Origin: Lachnospiraceae bacterium UBA3850 | GTDB lineage: Bacteria; Bacillota; Clostridia; Lachnospirales; Lachnospiraceae | Reading direction: 5' to 3' | Length of the DNA: 64,000 nt | Assembly (NCBI GenBank): GCA_002392655.1 | Contig: DGHK01000050.1 | Location: forward strand, 69,277 to 133,276 | Shown here: piece after piece, positions 35,261 through 43,208 of the stretch | Layout of the letters: each line of letters opens with the position of its first letter | Position numbering within the stretch: position 1 is the first letter of the stretch | The notes under the pieces: model-generated | Seen by the model: the letters and a program-made list of their open reading frames with translations, nothing else | Database searches by the model: none | What the model was told of the DNA's origin: nothing | Program-made: the position numbers and the translations under genes

Positions 35261-36802
35261 ATGGCGACTTTGGATGAAATCGTTGAAAATTCTTTATATA
35301 CCGAAGTAAAAAAGCTCCGGGATGGAATCAGTTTAGTTATGGATCCGAAGACGGATAAGATCTACCTGAGAAAAGTCCTGGATGTTTTTAGTATACCTGT
35401 TTTTGAATATCTGAATTCACATACCGATGTGCACATCCCGAGAATAAAGGCCTTCTGGGAGGAAGGGGATAAGCTTGTCGTAATTGAGGAATATATCCAG
35501 GGCACAACGCTGGAGGAGCTCCTTGAAAAGGGACAGGACTATAAGGGCGACAAATTCGAGTTTGCTGAGATAAAAAGAATTCTGATAGAGCTTTGCGATG
35601 GACTTATATTTCTGCATGGCGCTAATCCTCCGATCATACACAGGGATGTCAAAGCGTCAAATGTCATCATATCGGAAGATGGCCGCGTGAAGCTGATTGA
35701 CTACGATGCGGCAAAGCAGTTTGCAAAAGGCAAGAAGAAGGACACAGTCCTGATCGGAACCCAGGGAATCGCTGCACCAGAGCAGTATGGCTTCGCTCAG
35801 TCAGATGAGAGAACTGATATCTTCGCACTCGGTAAGCTGATGGAACGTATGCTTTCAGGCATAGAGCACTCCGAGGCGGGGCAGGCCGAGAAGATAGTTG
35901 AGAAGGCAACAAAGCTTCAGCCGGAGCTCAGGTATAAAACCGTACTGGAAATGAAGATGGCTGTAGAGCGGCTTAGAAGCCCGATGGATAAGGCTTCGCC
36001 TGTTGATAAAAAGCTGGTGGCAGCATCGGTAATTATTGCGGCGCTTTTACTGGCGTTAGGCTTTACTTTGTTCAAGCTTGCTTCCGGAAATAAGGATGGT
36101 GGGAGAGCAGATAATAATAGCTCATCAGACGTGGTGTCCTCCACTACAGGTGATGCAGATAAAAACGTTGCTGTAGAACAAACTGCAACTGTGGATGACG
36201 CAAAAGAAGAAAAAGCAGACGATGCTGATCAGACAGATGTTGAATTAAGGGTCAAGTATCTGGAGGGGGTTAACCAAACTCTTCCAAGTCCGGATGATTA
36301 CGATATGCTGATTATAAAAATAGATATGGACAATGTAGGGGAGTATATAGGATTTGGTAAGGAATCTCCGGAAACGCTTCTCGATAGTAATAATGAAGAT
36401 TATCCGGTACTAAAGAACAAATTACATGATAAAGGATGGATGCATGCTAATGCCTTACTTTACATGATAGAAACCACTACAGAAGAACAAAAGATAGACC
36501 CGGAGTATGGAGATTGCAGATATACACTTACCGGCGATAAGTTGGATGAGGATTTATCACATTATTACTCGTATGCGTTGGTTGTTAATGTACACTACAG
36601 TGATTATGATGTAGAGTGTAGTGCAGAGTATCTTGGGAAAACAGAAACTGGACGTGGTATTTATAATGGAGGGGAATTTACCCATTTTATAGAGGCAAAA
36701 GGATATCTGGTATTTATGCCTGAAAGTCTTTTAACACTTAATAGCAACGGCCATTACAAATTTAATGGAAGCGGTATAGCTACCAATTTAATAGATGAAT
36801 GA
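35261..36802 (+). CDS. Membrane-anchored Ser/Thr protein kinase
   Basis: 513 residues. Eukaryotic-type kinase domain ~20-240: HRDVKASNVI (catalytic loop), LIDYDAAKQF (DFG position is DYD), GTQGIAAPEQYGF (activation segment), DIFALGKLMERML. The glycine-rich loop is poorly conserved. Single membrane helix ~248-270, then an acidic, Ser/Thr-rich linker and an extracytoplasmic domain (~315-513) unlike the PASTA repeats of PrkC; no family recognised. The ligand could be a cell-surface or wall signal. Stands alone after pheA; AAGGAGTTTTCAG before ATG. Confidence 0.85.
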   Translation: MATLDEIVENSLYTEVKKLRDGISLVMDPKTDKIYLRKVLDVFSIPVFEYLNSHTDVHIPRIKAFWEEGDKLVVIEEYIQGTTLEELLEKGQDYKGDKFEFAEIKRILIELCDGLIFLHGANPPIIHRDVKASNVIISEDGRVKLIDYDAAKQFAKGKKKDTVLIGTQGIAAPEQYGFAQSDERTDIFALGKLMERMLSGIEHSEAGQAEKIVEKATKLQPELRYKTVLEMKMAVERLRSPMDKASPVDKKLVAASVIIAALLLALGFTLFKLASGNKDGGRADNNSSSDVVSSTTGDADKNVAVEQTATVDDAKEEKADDADQTDVELRVKYLEGVNQTLPSPDDYDMLIIKIDMDNVGEYIGFGKESPETLLDSNNEDYPVLKNKLHDKGWMHANALLYMIETTTEEQKIDPEYGDCRYTLTGDKLDEDLSHYYSYALVVNVHYSDYDVECSAEYLGKTETGRGIYNGGEFTHFIEAKGYLVFMPESLLTLNSNGHYKFNGSGIATNLIDE

Positions 36803-36861
36803 AAATGATGAAATGGTGGACTGAAGGATATTAGAAATAATGTTTTTGTCATAATTGATTC

Positions 36862-37005
36862 TTTACAAAAACGCTAATTATAAGTATAATATGCTTAACG
36901 AGACAGTCGGAGAGTGAGTGCACATCACCCGATCCGGCGCAAGTTTTTAGTTACTATTTAGAAATAGTCGTCCAAACTGTGTGAGGGTCAGGACGGCTAT
37001 TTCTT
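36862..37005 (+). ncRNA. Candidate antitoxin RNA overlapping the small toxin gene
   Basis: Strong promoter TTTACA (36862-36867), 17-base spacer, TATAAT (36885-36890). A transcript from about 36897 would contain GTCGGA...-type short stems and end at the inverted repeat GAAATAGTCGTCC (36961-36973) with GGACGGCTATTTC (36991-37003). That end overlaps the stop codon region of the minus-strand peptide gene (36997-37080), giving a 3'-3' antisense overlap as in TxpA/RatA-type type I systems. Confidence 0.55.
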
Positions 37006-37080
37006 ATGGTCACGGTCAATGAGTTTCAACACCAGCATTAAAGCTGTAAGAAGCAACATACATATCTCGTAATTACTCAT
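36997..37080 (-). CDS. Small hydrophobic type I toxin (holin-like/TxpA-like peptide)
   Basis: 27 residues; too short for standard gene calling. Reads MSNYE, then a membrane helix (CMLLLTALMLVLKLI, residues 7-21), then a charged tail DRDHKK. This fits the 'putative holin-like toxin' peptides of Firmicutes (MxxYExLxLMLxFxxLV...), whose translation is blocked by an antisense RNA. Strong ribosome site AAAGGGGTGAGG before ATG 37080. A convergent promoter and a two-way terminator overlap its 3' end. Toxicity is inferred from family resemblance. Confidence 0.7.
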   Translation of the reverse strand: MSNYEICMLLLTALMLVLKLIDRDHKK

Positions 37081-37095
37081 AAGCCTCACCCCTTT

Positions 37096-37383
37096 CTACG
37101 CGCAGAAAGGATGAGTATCCCGCAGAGCTCGTATGTTCGATACGAAAATGGAGATAGAAAACCTACGGCGGCAACTATCATTCAGATGGCACAGATATTA
37201 AATACAAGCGCGGATTATCTGATGGGAAAAACCGAACGGGATGAAGCGGATACAGTTCTTGTTCGCAAGGACGAAAATCCGGAAATATTTGAAATATCCG
37301 TAGGTGCGTCTCAGTTAAATGAGACTCAGAAAAAAAGACTTTATGCATATTATAAGAAAATGTGTGAGATGAAAAAGAAGTGA
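37096..37383 (+). pseudogene. 5'-truncated XRE-family regulator
   Basis: The frame encodes the recognition helix and the rest of a Cro/CI repressor (AERMSIPQSSYVRYENGDRKPT, then ILNTSADYLMGKTERDE and a helical tail to 37383). Homology begins near 37096, in the middle of the helix-turn-helix: helix 1 is missing, and upstream codons in frame (HKPHPF) do not resemble it and contain no start codon before the TAA at 37039. The only ATG (37111) is inside the HTH and abuts its AGAAAGG. The 5' end appears to have been lost where the type I toxin locus now lies. Confidence 0.65.
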
Positions 37384-37489
37384 AATGGTGGGCTGCGTGC
37401 CCACCATTTTTTATGCGCTTTTGTTTATAATTTACCTTATAAACCAGCAATGAGTAATAAACTTAGTTTGTGGTTTGATAAATAGTAAT

Positions 37490-37738
37490 TCATTGATTGG
37501 GTGTAAGTAACTCCTCGATAGTTATATTAAGGGTTCTGGAAATAATAACGATTTCTATATCTGTGACAAATCGTTTTCCTGATTCAATACGCTGGATTGC
37601 ATTTTTGTCTATATCGAGTCCTTCAATCTGAAGTTTATCAGCCAGTGCTCGTTTGGATATTTTCATTTCTTTTCTAGTGGATGATTTTTTATTTCCACAA
37701 ATGTTGTTTCTGCCGTCTGGGGTTTTGTTGATGAACAT
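37490..37738 (-). CDS. XRE-family helix-turn-helix protein
   Basis: 82 residues. HTH at ~20-78: MKISKRALADKLQIEGLDIDKNAIQRIESGKRFVTDIEIVIISRTLNITIEELL, the variant Cro/CI domain with a longer turn (DIDKNAIQRIE). The first ~22 residues are basic and unrelated, so the true start might be the Met at ~25. GAGGT precedes ATG 37738. No partner gene is adjacent; it faces the c-di-GMP riboswitch region. Target unknown. Confidence 0.75.
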   Translation of the reverse strand: MFINKTPDGRNNICGNKKSSTRKEMKISKRALADKLQIEGLDIDKNAIQRIESGKRFVTDIEIVIISRTLNITIEELLTPNQ

Positions 37739-37911
37739 TTTTTATACCTCGATATTGAATGATAAAAAATGTAATAATGAATGAAATGATTGACGACATT
37801 CACTGAATGTCAAACTTATAAAATAATAGGGATTGAGCGGATGGATGTTTTATAAGAATACTATTTGGTTGTTGAGTGAGATGGATAAGGAAACTCAAAA
37901 GAAAAAGTAAT

Positions 37912-37997
37912 ATTTGGCAAAACAGAGGAAACTCTGTGACGCAAACCAAAGGATCTGAAAGCTTTTTATAAAGGTGAGTATGATAAGCCGGTTGCAA
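37912..37997 (+). promoter_or_regulatory. Cyclic di-GMP-I (GEMM-I) riboswitch
   Basis: Matches the class I aptamer: GGCAAAA, stem ACAGAG-GAAA-CTCTGT with the GAAA tetraloop that docks into the second helix, GACGCAAACC, then a second helix ending in TATGATAAGCCGGTTGC (37979-37995). A terminator follows at 38024-38054, so c-di-GMP would set read-through into the wall-binding surface proteins at 38101 and 39749. A diguanylate cyclase is encoded at 60141. Confidence 0.9.
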
Positions 37998-38023
37998 TAG
38001 ATTTATGTTTATTGATTTATTTA

Positions 38024-38054
38024 GAAGCATCACGAAAGTGGCGCTTTTATTTAA
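38024..38054 (+). terminator. Expression-platform terminator of the c-di-GMP riboswitch
   Basis: AAGCATCAC-GAAA-GTGGCGCTT (one mismatch) followed by TTATTT. It lies between aptamer and start codon. Confidence 0.7.
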
Positions 38055-38100
38055 TAAAATGAGTTTGATATAAAAATAACTAAAGGAAGAGGGTGTGACG

Positions 38101-39699
38101 ATGAGTAAACAAATAAAAAAGAAGGAGAAGGAGTATGTGAAAAAAATAATAGCGATAGTATTAAGTGTTTTTATAGTTTTTACTACAATACAAATTACAT
38201 CTTTTAGTTCATTTGCTGGAAGTATCCCTACTGATTACACGACAGCGACATTTGATAAAGCCTATAATGTTACTTTTTCTAGTTCAAAAAGTATTAACTA
38301 TTTTAAGTTGGATGTACCAAGTCAGGGGATTTTATCAATTAATGCAACAAAACCTGGTAAGTATCCAAGTTATAAATCGATGGGATTTTGCCTTTATGAT
38401 AGTGATTTTAATAAAATATGGGAAAATAACACGACAAAAGTAACGTCGAATTATAAAGATGAAATTGACCTATCTGTGGGTGTAAAAAAGGGAACATATT
38501 ACGTTAGTGTCAAGTGCATTGCGTATTCTGCAGGAACAAATATTATTTTTAAACTAATAAATAATAGTAATTCTGAGATAGAACCAAATAATAATGAAAA
38601 TGAAGCTAATACTATTAACATGGATACTGAATATACGGGATATCTTGGCGGTGATGGTTCGTTAGAAGATGATTATTGGAAAGTATACTTGGAAAAAGGA
38701 GAGACATATGAATTTAAGATTAACAACTATATTTGGATAGATGATAAAATTGGAAGAGTATTATTGAAGTATCCGAGCGGGCAGGGATATAATTTGACAG
38801 ATGCATTAGATTATGATGGTTCACTTAAAATAACTGCTGAAGAAACGGGAAATTGTTATTTTATATTTGACTTGAATGCTGGGGAACAATTTGAGTATAA
38901 AATTAGCATCACAAAATACAGTTATTCATTGGTATTCAATAAGAAAATAATTTATACATATTTAGGTGATTCTTTTCATTTAGATTATAACGTAAAAACA
39001 GTTGGATTCCATGGTATAACTCTGGAAAGCTATTTAATAGATCCGAATGGTGCGATAGTTGATAAGGATAATAGAACAGGATATAATGGAAATTCATATT
39101 TAATATTGAGGGTAAATAGGGATGCGCTTACAGGTGATTACAAGGCAGTAATATATCACAAACCGCAGGAAATAACTGCAGAAAATAATAAGATAGAGTT
39201 AACAGTTAAGGTATATGCTACAAAAGAAGAGGCTCTAGCTGCTGAACAAAACGCTAATAATGCTGGCAAGTATTCCAACGAATGGATAAATGGCAAGTGG
39301 TACAATGCTGATGGTACCCAGACTTATGCCGGAACTCTACAGTGGAAGAACAATGCAACCGGTTGGTGGGTTGAGGATACTTCAGGTTGGTATCCGGTTA
39401 ATCAGTGGCAGAAGATAGATGGTACTTGGTATTTCTTCAAGCCGGATGGATATATGGCGGCAAGCGAGTACTATAACGGTTACTGGTTCAATGCTGACGG
39501 ATCTTGGGATGATAAGTACCTTCTTAGCTGGAAGTCGAATTCAACCGGCTGGTGGGTTGAAGATATCTCAGGTTGGTGGCCTTCATCAAGCTGGCTCAAG
39601 ATAGATGGGTACTGGTATTATTTCGATGCATCAGGTTACATGGTTTCTAATTGCTATATCGATGGCTGGTGGATCGGTGCTGATGGAGTGTGTTATTAA
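38101..39699 (+). CDS. Secreted wall-binding protein A under c-di-GMP riboswitch
   Basis: 532 residues. Signal peptide ~1-37 (KKIIAIVLSVFIVFTTIQ). Residues ~45-155 and ~155-300 resemble two pre-peptidase C-terminal (PPC)-like beta domains (YYVSVKCIAYSAGTN; EPNNNENEANTINMDTEYTGYLGGDGSLEDDYWKVYLEKGETYEF), followed by another beta domain (~300-375). Residues ~391-532 are the tryptophan-rich wall-binding module with GWWVEDTSGWYP and WYYFDASGYM repeats, shared with three other proteins here. Start ATG 38101 after GAGGGTG; a GTG six bases upstream and an internal GTG at the end of GGAGTAT are alternatives. Likely surface adhesin or enzyme-less structural protein. Confidence 0.8.
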   Translation: MSKQIKKKEKEYVKKIIAIVLSVFIVFTTIQITSFSSFAGSIPTDYTTATFDKAYNVTFSSSKSINYFKLDVPSQGILSINATKPGKYPSYKSMGFCLYDSDFNKIWENNTTKVTSNYKDEIDLSVGVKKGTYYVSVKCIAYSAGTNIIFKLINNSNSEIEPNNNENEANTINMDTEYTGYLGGDGSLEDDYWKVYLEKGETYEFKINNYIWIDDKIGRVLLKYPSGQGYNLTDALDYDGSLKITAEETGNCYFIFDLNAGEQFEYKISITKYSYSLVFNKKIIYTYLGDSFHLDYNVKTVGFHGITLESYLIDPNGAIVDKDNRTGYNGNSYLILRVNRDALTGDYKAVIYHKPQEITAENNKIELTVKVYATKEEALAAEQNANNAGKYSNEWINGKWYNADGTQTYAGTLQWKNNATGWWVEDTSGWYPVNQWQKIDGTWYFFKPDGYMAASEYYNGYWFNADGSWDDKYLLSWKSNSTGWWVEDISGWWPSSSWLKIDGYWYYFDASGYMVSNCYIDGWWIGADGVCY

Positions 39700-39748
39700 T
39701 TACGATTAAGCTATATGCTTAAATGATTTAAACAGGAGGTATAAGCTT

Positions 39749-40879
39749 ATGGGAAATAGAATTATTGGTTTATTATTATCATTTATTATGATATTAGGAA
39801 TCGTGATGATTCCTGAGAGTAAAGCTGAGGCAGCATCAACATGGTTAACTGATAGGGAATATAAAGAATATCTTAAGCTCCAAAGTATATGCCCAATAGA
39901 AGGAACACTTAATGTTTCTGGTGATGAATATAAAGTTACTATTGATATTGATGGAGATAACATTGTATATAAGGGGTATCTAATAACTAACGGTGGTTCT
40001 GCTTTTGTTCATGTTGCACTGTATAGTGTTTTTGGAACAAATACAAGAATGTCGATGATGAGTGGTCCATATTTTGGTACGAATGACTATGTAAATTATT
40101 ATGGAGTCACAGACGTTACAACCTATTATGAGGAAAAACCAATATCATTTACCTATTATGAAAGCAGTGGAACTACTGGAAGAGGAATTGCAAATAATTC
40201 TACTTATAGAAGAGAATTTGCGGAAACAACTGAAAATCTCGTAACTAATGTATTTATGGATTTGTTATCAAGAACACTTAAAAGCGAAGGAATAGATATC
40301 TCAAAAATTGGATTCAGGAATATGGAATCTACATTACCAGATGAGCCAGACGAGCCAGCTGAGCCAGACGAGCCGGCAGAACCAGCTGAGCCTGCGGTTC
40401 CATCTGATTCTTCGAATAACAATAATAACGGAAAAAATCAGAATCCGGCATATTCCAACGAATGGATCAACGGCAAATGGTATGATGCCAACGGAAATCA
40501 AACCTATGCTGGTACTCTGTCCTGGAAATCAAATGCAACCGGCTGGTGGGTTGAAGATAGTGCAGGCTGGTACCCACAGGATAGCTGGCAGAAGATAGAT
40601 GGAGTATGGTATTACTTCAAGCCAGACGGATATATGGCATCAAATGAGTATTATGGGGGTTATTGGTTTAATAGTGATGGGTCATGGGATGGACATTATT
40701 ATTTATCCTGGAAAAGCAACTCAAACGGATGGTGGGTCGAAGATAAATCGGGGTGGTGGCCATCTAATAAATGGATAAAGATAGATGGATACTGGTACTA
40801 CTTCAATAGCTCTGGTTATATGGTGACAAATCAGTACGTGGATGGTTATTGGATTGGGGCAAATGGTGTATGTTGGTAA
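39749..40879 (+). CDS. Secreted wall-binding protein B
   Basis: 376 residues. Signal peptide ~1-29 (IIGLLLSFIMILGIVMIPESKAEA). A unique N-terminal domain (~30-185) of unknown fold, a linker of Pro-Glu/Asp-Ala repeats (PDEPAEPDEPAEPAEP, ~193-215) typical of proteins that span the wall, an Asn-rich spacer, then the tryptophan-rich module (~235-376). AGGAGGTATAAGCTT precedes the ATG. It follows protein A by 49 bases with no terminator, so it is probably on the same riboswitch-controlled transcript. Confidence 0.82.
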   Translation: MGNRIIGLLLSFIMILGIVMIPESKAEAASTWLTDREYKEYLKLQSICPIEGTLNVSGDEYKVTIDIDGDNIVYKGYLITNGGSAFVHVALYSVFGTNTRMSMMSGPYFGTNDYVNYYGVTDVTTYYEEKPISFTYYESSGTTGRGIANNSTYRREFAETTENLVTNVFMDLLSRTLKSEGIDISKIGFRNMESTLPDEPDEPAEPDEPAEPAEPAVPSDSSNNNNNGKNQNPAYSNEWINGKWYDANGNQTYAGTLSWKSNATGWWVEDSAGWYPQDSWQKIDGVWYYFKPDGYMASNEYYGGYWFNSDGSWDGHYYLSWKSNSNGWWVEDKSGWWPSNKWIKIDGYWYYFNSSGYMVTNQYVDGYWIGANGVCW

Positions 40880-40893
40880 CTTTACATTTAAGG

Positions 40894-40965
40894 ATGGTGA
40901 CAGGGGGATAGGTACCTTGTCACCATTTGATAAAGATGAGTTGTTCCTTGGAACAACTCGTTTTT
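40894..40965 (+). terminator. Two successive terminator hairpins
   Basis: ATGGTGACA (40894-40902) with TGTCACCAT (40918-40926), then GAGTTGTTCC-TT-GGAACAACTC (40938-40959) followed by GTTTTTATTTT. The second is a classic intrinsic terminator. Confidence 0.88.
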
Positions 40966-41011
40966 ATTTTGATAAGTGGCCTGTGAAATATGAGGGCTTG
41001 GGATTGTAATT

Positions 41012-41251
41012 TTATTCATTAATATTAATCTTTGATGGCGGATATGGTTTACTTTCATCTGTCCGTCCTAATATGTAGTCAATTGATGTCTTATAATAAT
41101 CAGCCAGCTTAAATAGAATAGCTGTCGGAATATCATTTTCACCTGTTTCATACTTTGAATAACCAGTCTGGGACATGCCAAGTATCTTGGCAAACTCGGT
41201 CTGATTCATGTCGGTTTCTTCTCTTAATTCTTTTATACGTGTAAGTTTCAT
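41012..41251 (-). CDS. Small XRE-family repressor (copy 2 of 2)
   Basis: 79 residues, nearly the same as the protein at 9635-9880: MNQTEFAKILGMSQTGYSKYETGENDIPT is conserved, and the C-terminal GRTDESKPYPPSK ends alike. Start context ATAAATATG shared with copy 1. Divergent from the LRR protein gene at 41451; an operator-like repeat at 41354-41368 matches those beside copy 1, so the two repressors may cross-regulate. Confidence 0.85.
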   Translation of the reverse strand: MKLTRIKELREETDMNQTEFAKILGMSQTGYSKYETGENDIPTAILFKLADYYKTSIDYILGRTDESKPYPPSKININE

Positions 41252-41353
41252 ATTTATAAACCGACTAAGAAAAATAAAAAAATTGAATTACAAAAACCAA
41301 AAAGCAATTTCAGATACAAATTTAGCATAATCTGTTTCAAGATATTGCCGCGC

Positions 41354-41368
41354 AACTTGAAATAGGTT
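41354..41368. promoter_or_regulatory. Operator-like repeat shared with the 9.9-kb locus
   Basis: AACTTGAAATAGGTT, one base different from AACCTGAAATAGGTT at 9966-9980, located between divergent XRE copy 2 and the LRR gene. Confidence 0.65.
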
Positions 41369-41400
41369 AAAATAATAGAATATAGATACATAATAGACAT

Positions 41401-41432
41401 TTAGCAAAACAAAGGAAACTTTGTGATGCAAG
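41401..41432 (+). promoter_or_regulatory. Truncated remnant of a c-di-GMP-I riboswitch
   Basis: TTAGCAAAAC-AAAGGAAACTTT-GTGATGCAAG matches the 5' half of the aptamer at 37912 (first helix with GAAA loop and the G-A-C/T-GCAA strand), but the whole second helix and closing strand are absent: the ribosome site AAGGAG of the LRR gene follows at once. It cannot form the ligand pocket. Confidence 0.75.
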
Positions 41433-41450
41433 GGAAGGAGAGTTTATATA

Positions 41451-43148
41451 GTGGGAAAAATAATAAAAAATAGTTTAATTTTATTAATGTCATTTATTAT
41501 TTGCTTAAATTTTGAGGCATATGAAAAATTAGACGTTAACGCGGCTGAAAATCTAATTGATATCGATGAAGAAAGCTTTCCGGATGAAATACTAAGAGAA
41601 TATGTAAAAGAAGAATTTGACACCGATAATGATGGAAAGCTTTCATCTTCAGAAATCTCTAATGCAACTAAGATACAAATATATTCAAAAGACCAAAAGG
41701 TATCTTCTCTTGAAGGAATTGAATATTTACCTTCACTTACTAATTTGATTGTAGGCTATGGCAGTTTTGAGACGGTAGATGTATCAAAGAATACGGAACT
41801 AACCAAAATAGTTCTTTCCTACTCAAGTCTTAAAAGTATAGATTTATCGAAAAATACTAAGTTGAAATCATTTAGTTGTGTTGATGCAAATCTTTCGAAG
41901 ATAGACCTAAAGAATAATGTTTTACTTGAGGCATTAGCTGTAGACCTTAACCCAATAAGCAATTTAGATATAAGTAAGAATACAAAACTTAAGGAACTGG
42001 ATTGCCGTGATTGTAATCTATCAGTATTAGATGTTAGTAACAATACAGAACTAAAAGGTATTCATTGTTGGAGAAATAGTATTGGGGAAATTAATACAAA
42101 AGGTTTGACTAAGCTTAGAGAATTGGGTTGCGGAGATAATAAAATTAAAGAATTAGACTTAACAGACTGTACAGATCTCTTTTATGTATCATGTGAAAAT
42201 AATCAATTAACGTCACTCGTTTTAGGAAAATCTAATGATTTAAGTAATGTTTACTGTTTTAATAACAAACTTGATAGATTGGATTTAAGTGGTTGTCCTA
42301 ATATTGTTTACTTATATGCTTTTAATAATAATTTCGATACAGTTGATATTAGCTGTCTGAAATATTATTCGTCAAGTGTTAATCCAGATTATTATCTTGT
42401 TTATAGGAATGATGGTACAAAGGGAGATATGATCTTTGTTGATAGTACAAAGCTGGCTTATACAGATGTCGAATTGGACGAAGAGAATAAAAAATTATAT
42501 TATGGAGAAAAGGCAAGGAAGTATCGTGAGGGCAATAAAGAAGAACAGCAGGATCAAAAGGATGAAACATCTGACCAGAGTGATAACGATGATTCTAAAC
42601 ATAGTAGTAATAATGATAGTATGAAACCTGAGGACAAGCAGAATTCAGAAAATACAGACAGCGTTGAAATACCATCCGCGTCAGTAGATGAGGGCGAAAC
42701 TGAGAAAACGGGAGTAGAATATAGAAACGAATGGATAAATGGCAAATGGTATGGCGATAACGGAGAGCAAACCTACAAAGGGACTCTTATGTGGAAGAGC
42801 AACTCTACCGGATGGTGGGTTGAAGACTCAGCAGGATGGTATCCAACAAATGCATGGCAGAAAATAGATGGCATATGGTACTACTTCAAGCCAGATGGTT
42901 ACATGGCATCTAATGAATACTATGGCAGTTACTGGTTCAATGCTGACGGATCTTGGGATGATAAGTACCTTCTTAGCTGGAAGCAGAATTCAACCGGCTG
43001 GTGGGTAGAGGATATCTCAGGCTGGTGGCCATCAAGCAGCTGGCTTAAGATAGATGGATATTGGTACTACTTTGATGCATCTGGATACATGGTAACAAGC
43101 CAGTATGTAGATGGCTGGTGGATCAGTGCTGATGGAGTATGCTACTAA
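41451..43148 (+). CDS. Secreted leucine-rich-repeat, wall-binding protein C
   Basis: 565 residues from GTG 41451 (GGGAAGGAGAG upstream). Weak signal peptide ~1-32. EF-hand-like calcium loop DTDNDGKLSSSE (~57-68). About ten 21-22-residue LRRs of the internalin J type (~85-300; NTKLKELDCRDCNLSVLDVSN). An acidic, Gln/Asp/Ser-rich linker (~365-425), then the tryptophan-rich wall module (~424-565). Likely an adhesin. Preceded by the truncated c-di-GMP-I aptamer, suggesting that the gene or its upstream region arose by duplication from the riboswitch-controlled locus and lost ligand control. Confidence 0.85.
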   Translation: MGKIIKNSLILLMSFIICLNFEAYEKLDVNAAENLIDIDEESFPDEILREYVKEEFDTDNDGKLSSSEISNATKIQIYSKDQKVSSLEGIEYLPSLTNLIVGYGSFETVDVSKNTELTKIVLSYSSLKSIDLSKNTKLKSFSCVDANLSKIDLKNNVLLEALAVDLNPISNLDISKNTKLKELDCRDCNLSVLDVSNNTELKGIHCWRNSIGEINTKGLTKLRELGCGDNKIKELDLTDCTDLFYVSCENNQLTSLVLGKSNDLSNVYCFNNKLDRLDLSGCPNIVYLYAFNNNFDTVDISCLKYYSSSVNPDYYLVYRNDGTKGDMIFVDSTKLAYTDVELDEENKKLYYGEKARKYREGNKEEQQDQKDETSDQSDNDDSKHSSNNDSMKPEDKQNSENTDSVEIPSASVDEGETEKTGVEYRNEWINGKWYGDNGEQTYKGTLMWKSNSTGWWVEDSAGWYPTNAWQKIDGIWYYFKPDGYMASNEYYGSYWFNADGSWDDKYLLSWKQNSTGWWVEDISGWWPSSSWLKIDGYWYYFDASGYMVTSQYVDGWWISADGVCY

Positions 43149-43155
43149 ATTAAGT

Positions 43156-43190
43156 CAAACGGGAACAGTTCTTAGAACTGTTCCCGTTTG
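43156..43190. terminator. Two-way terminator between convergent genes
   Basis: Perfect 16-bp inverted repeat CAAACGGGAACAGTTC (43156-43171) / GAACTGTTCCCGTTTG (43175-43190), loop TTA. Confidence 0.88.
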
Positions 43191-43208
43191 TGTTATCCAA
43201 TGAGATTT

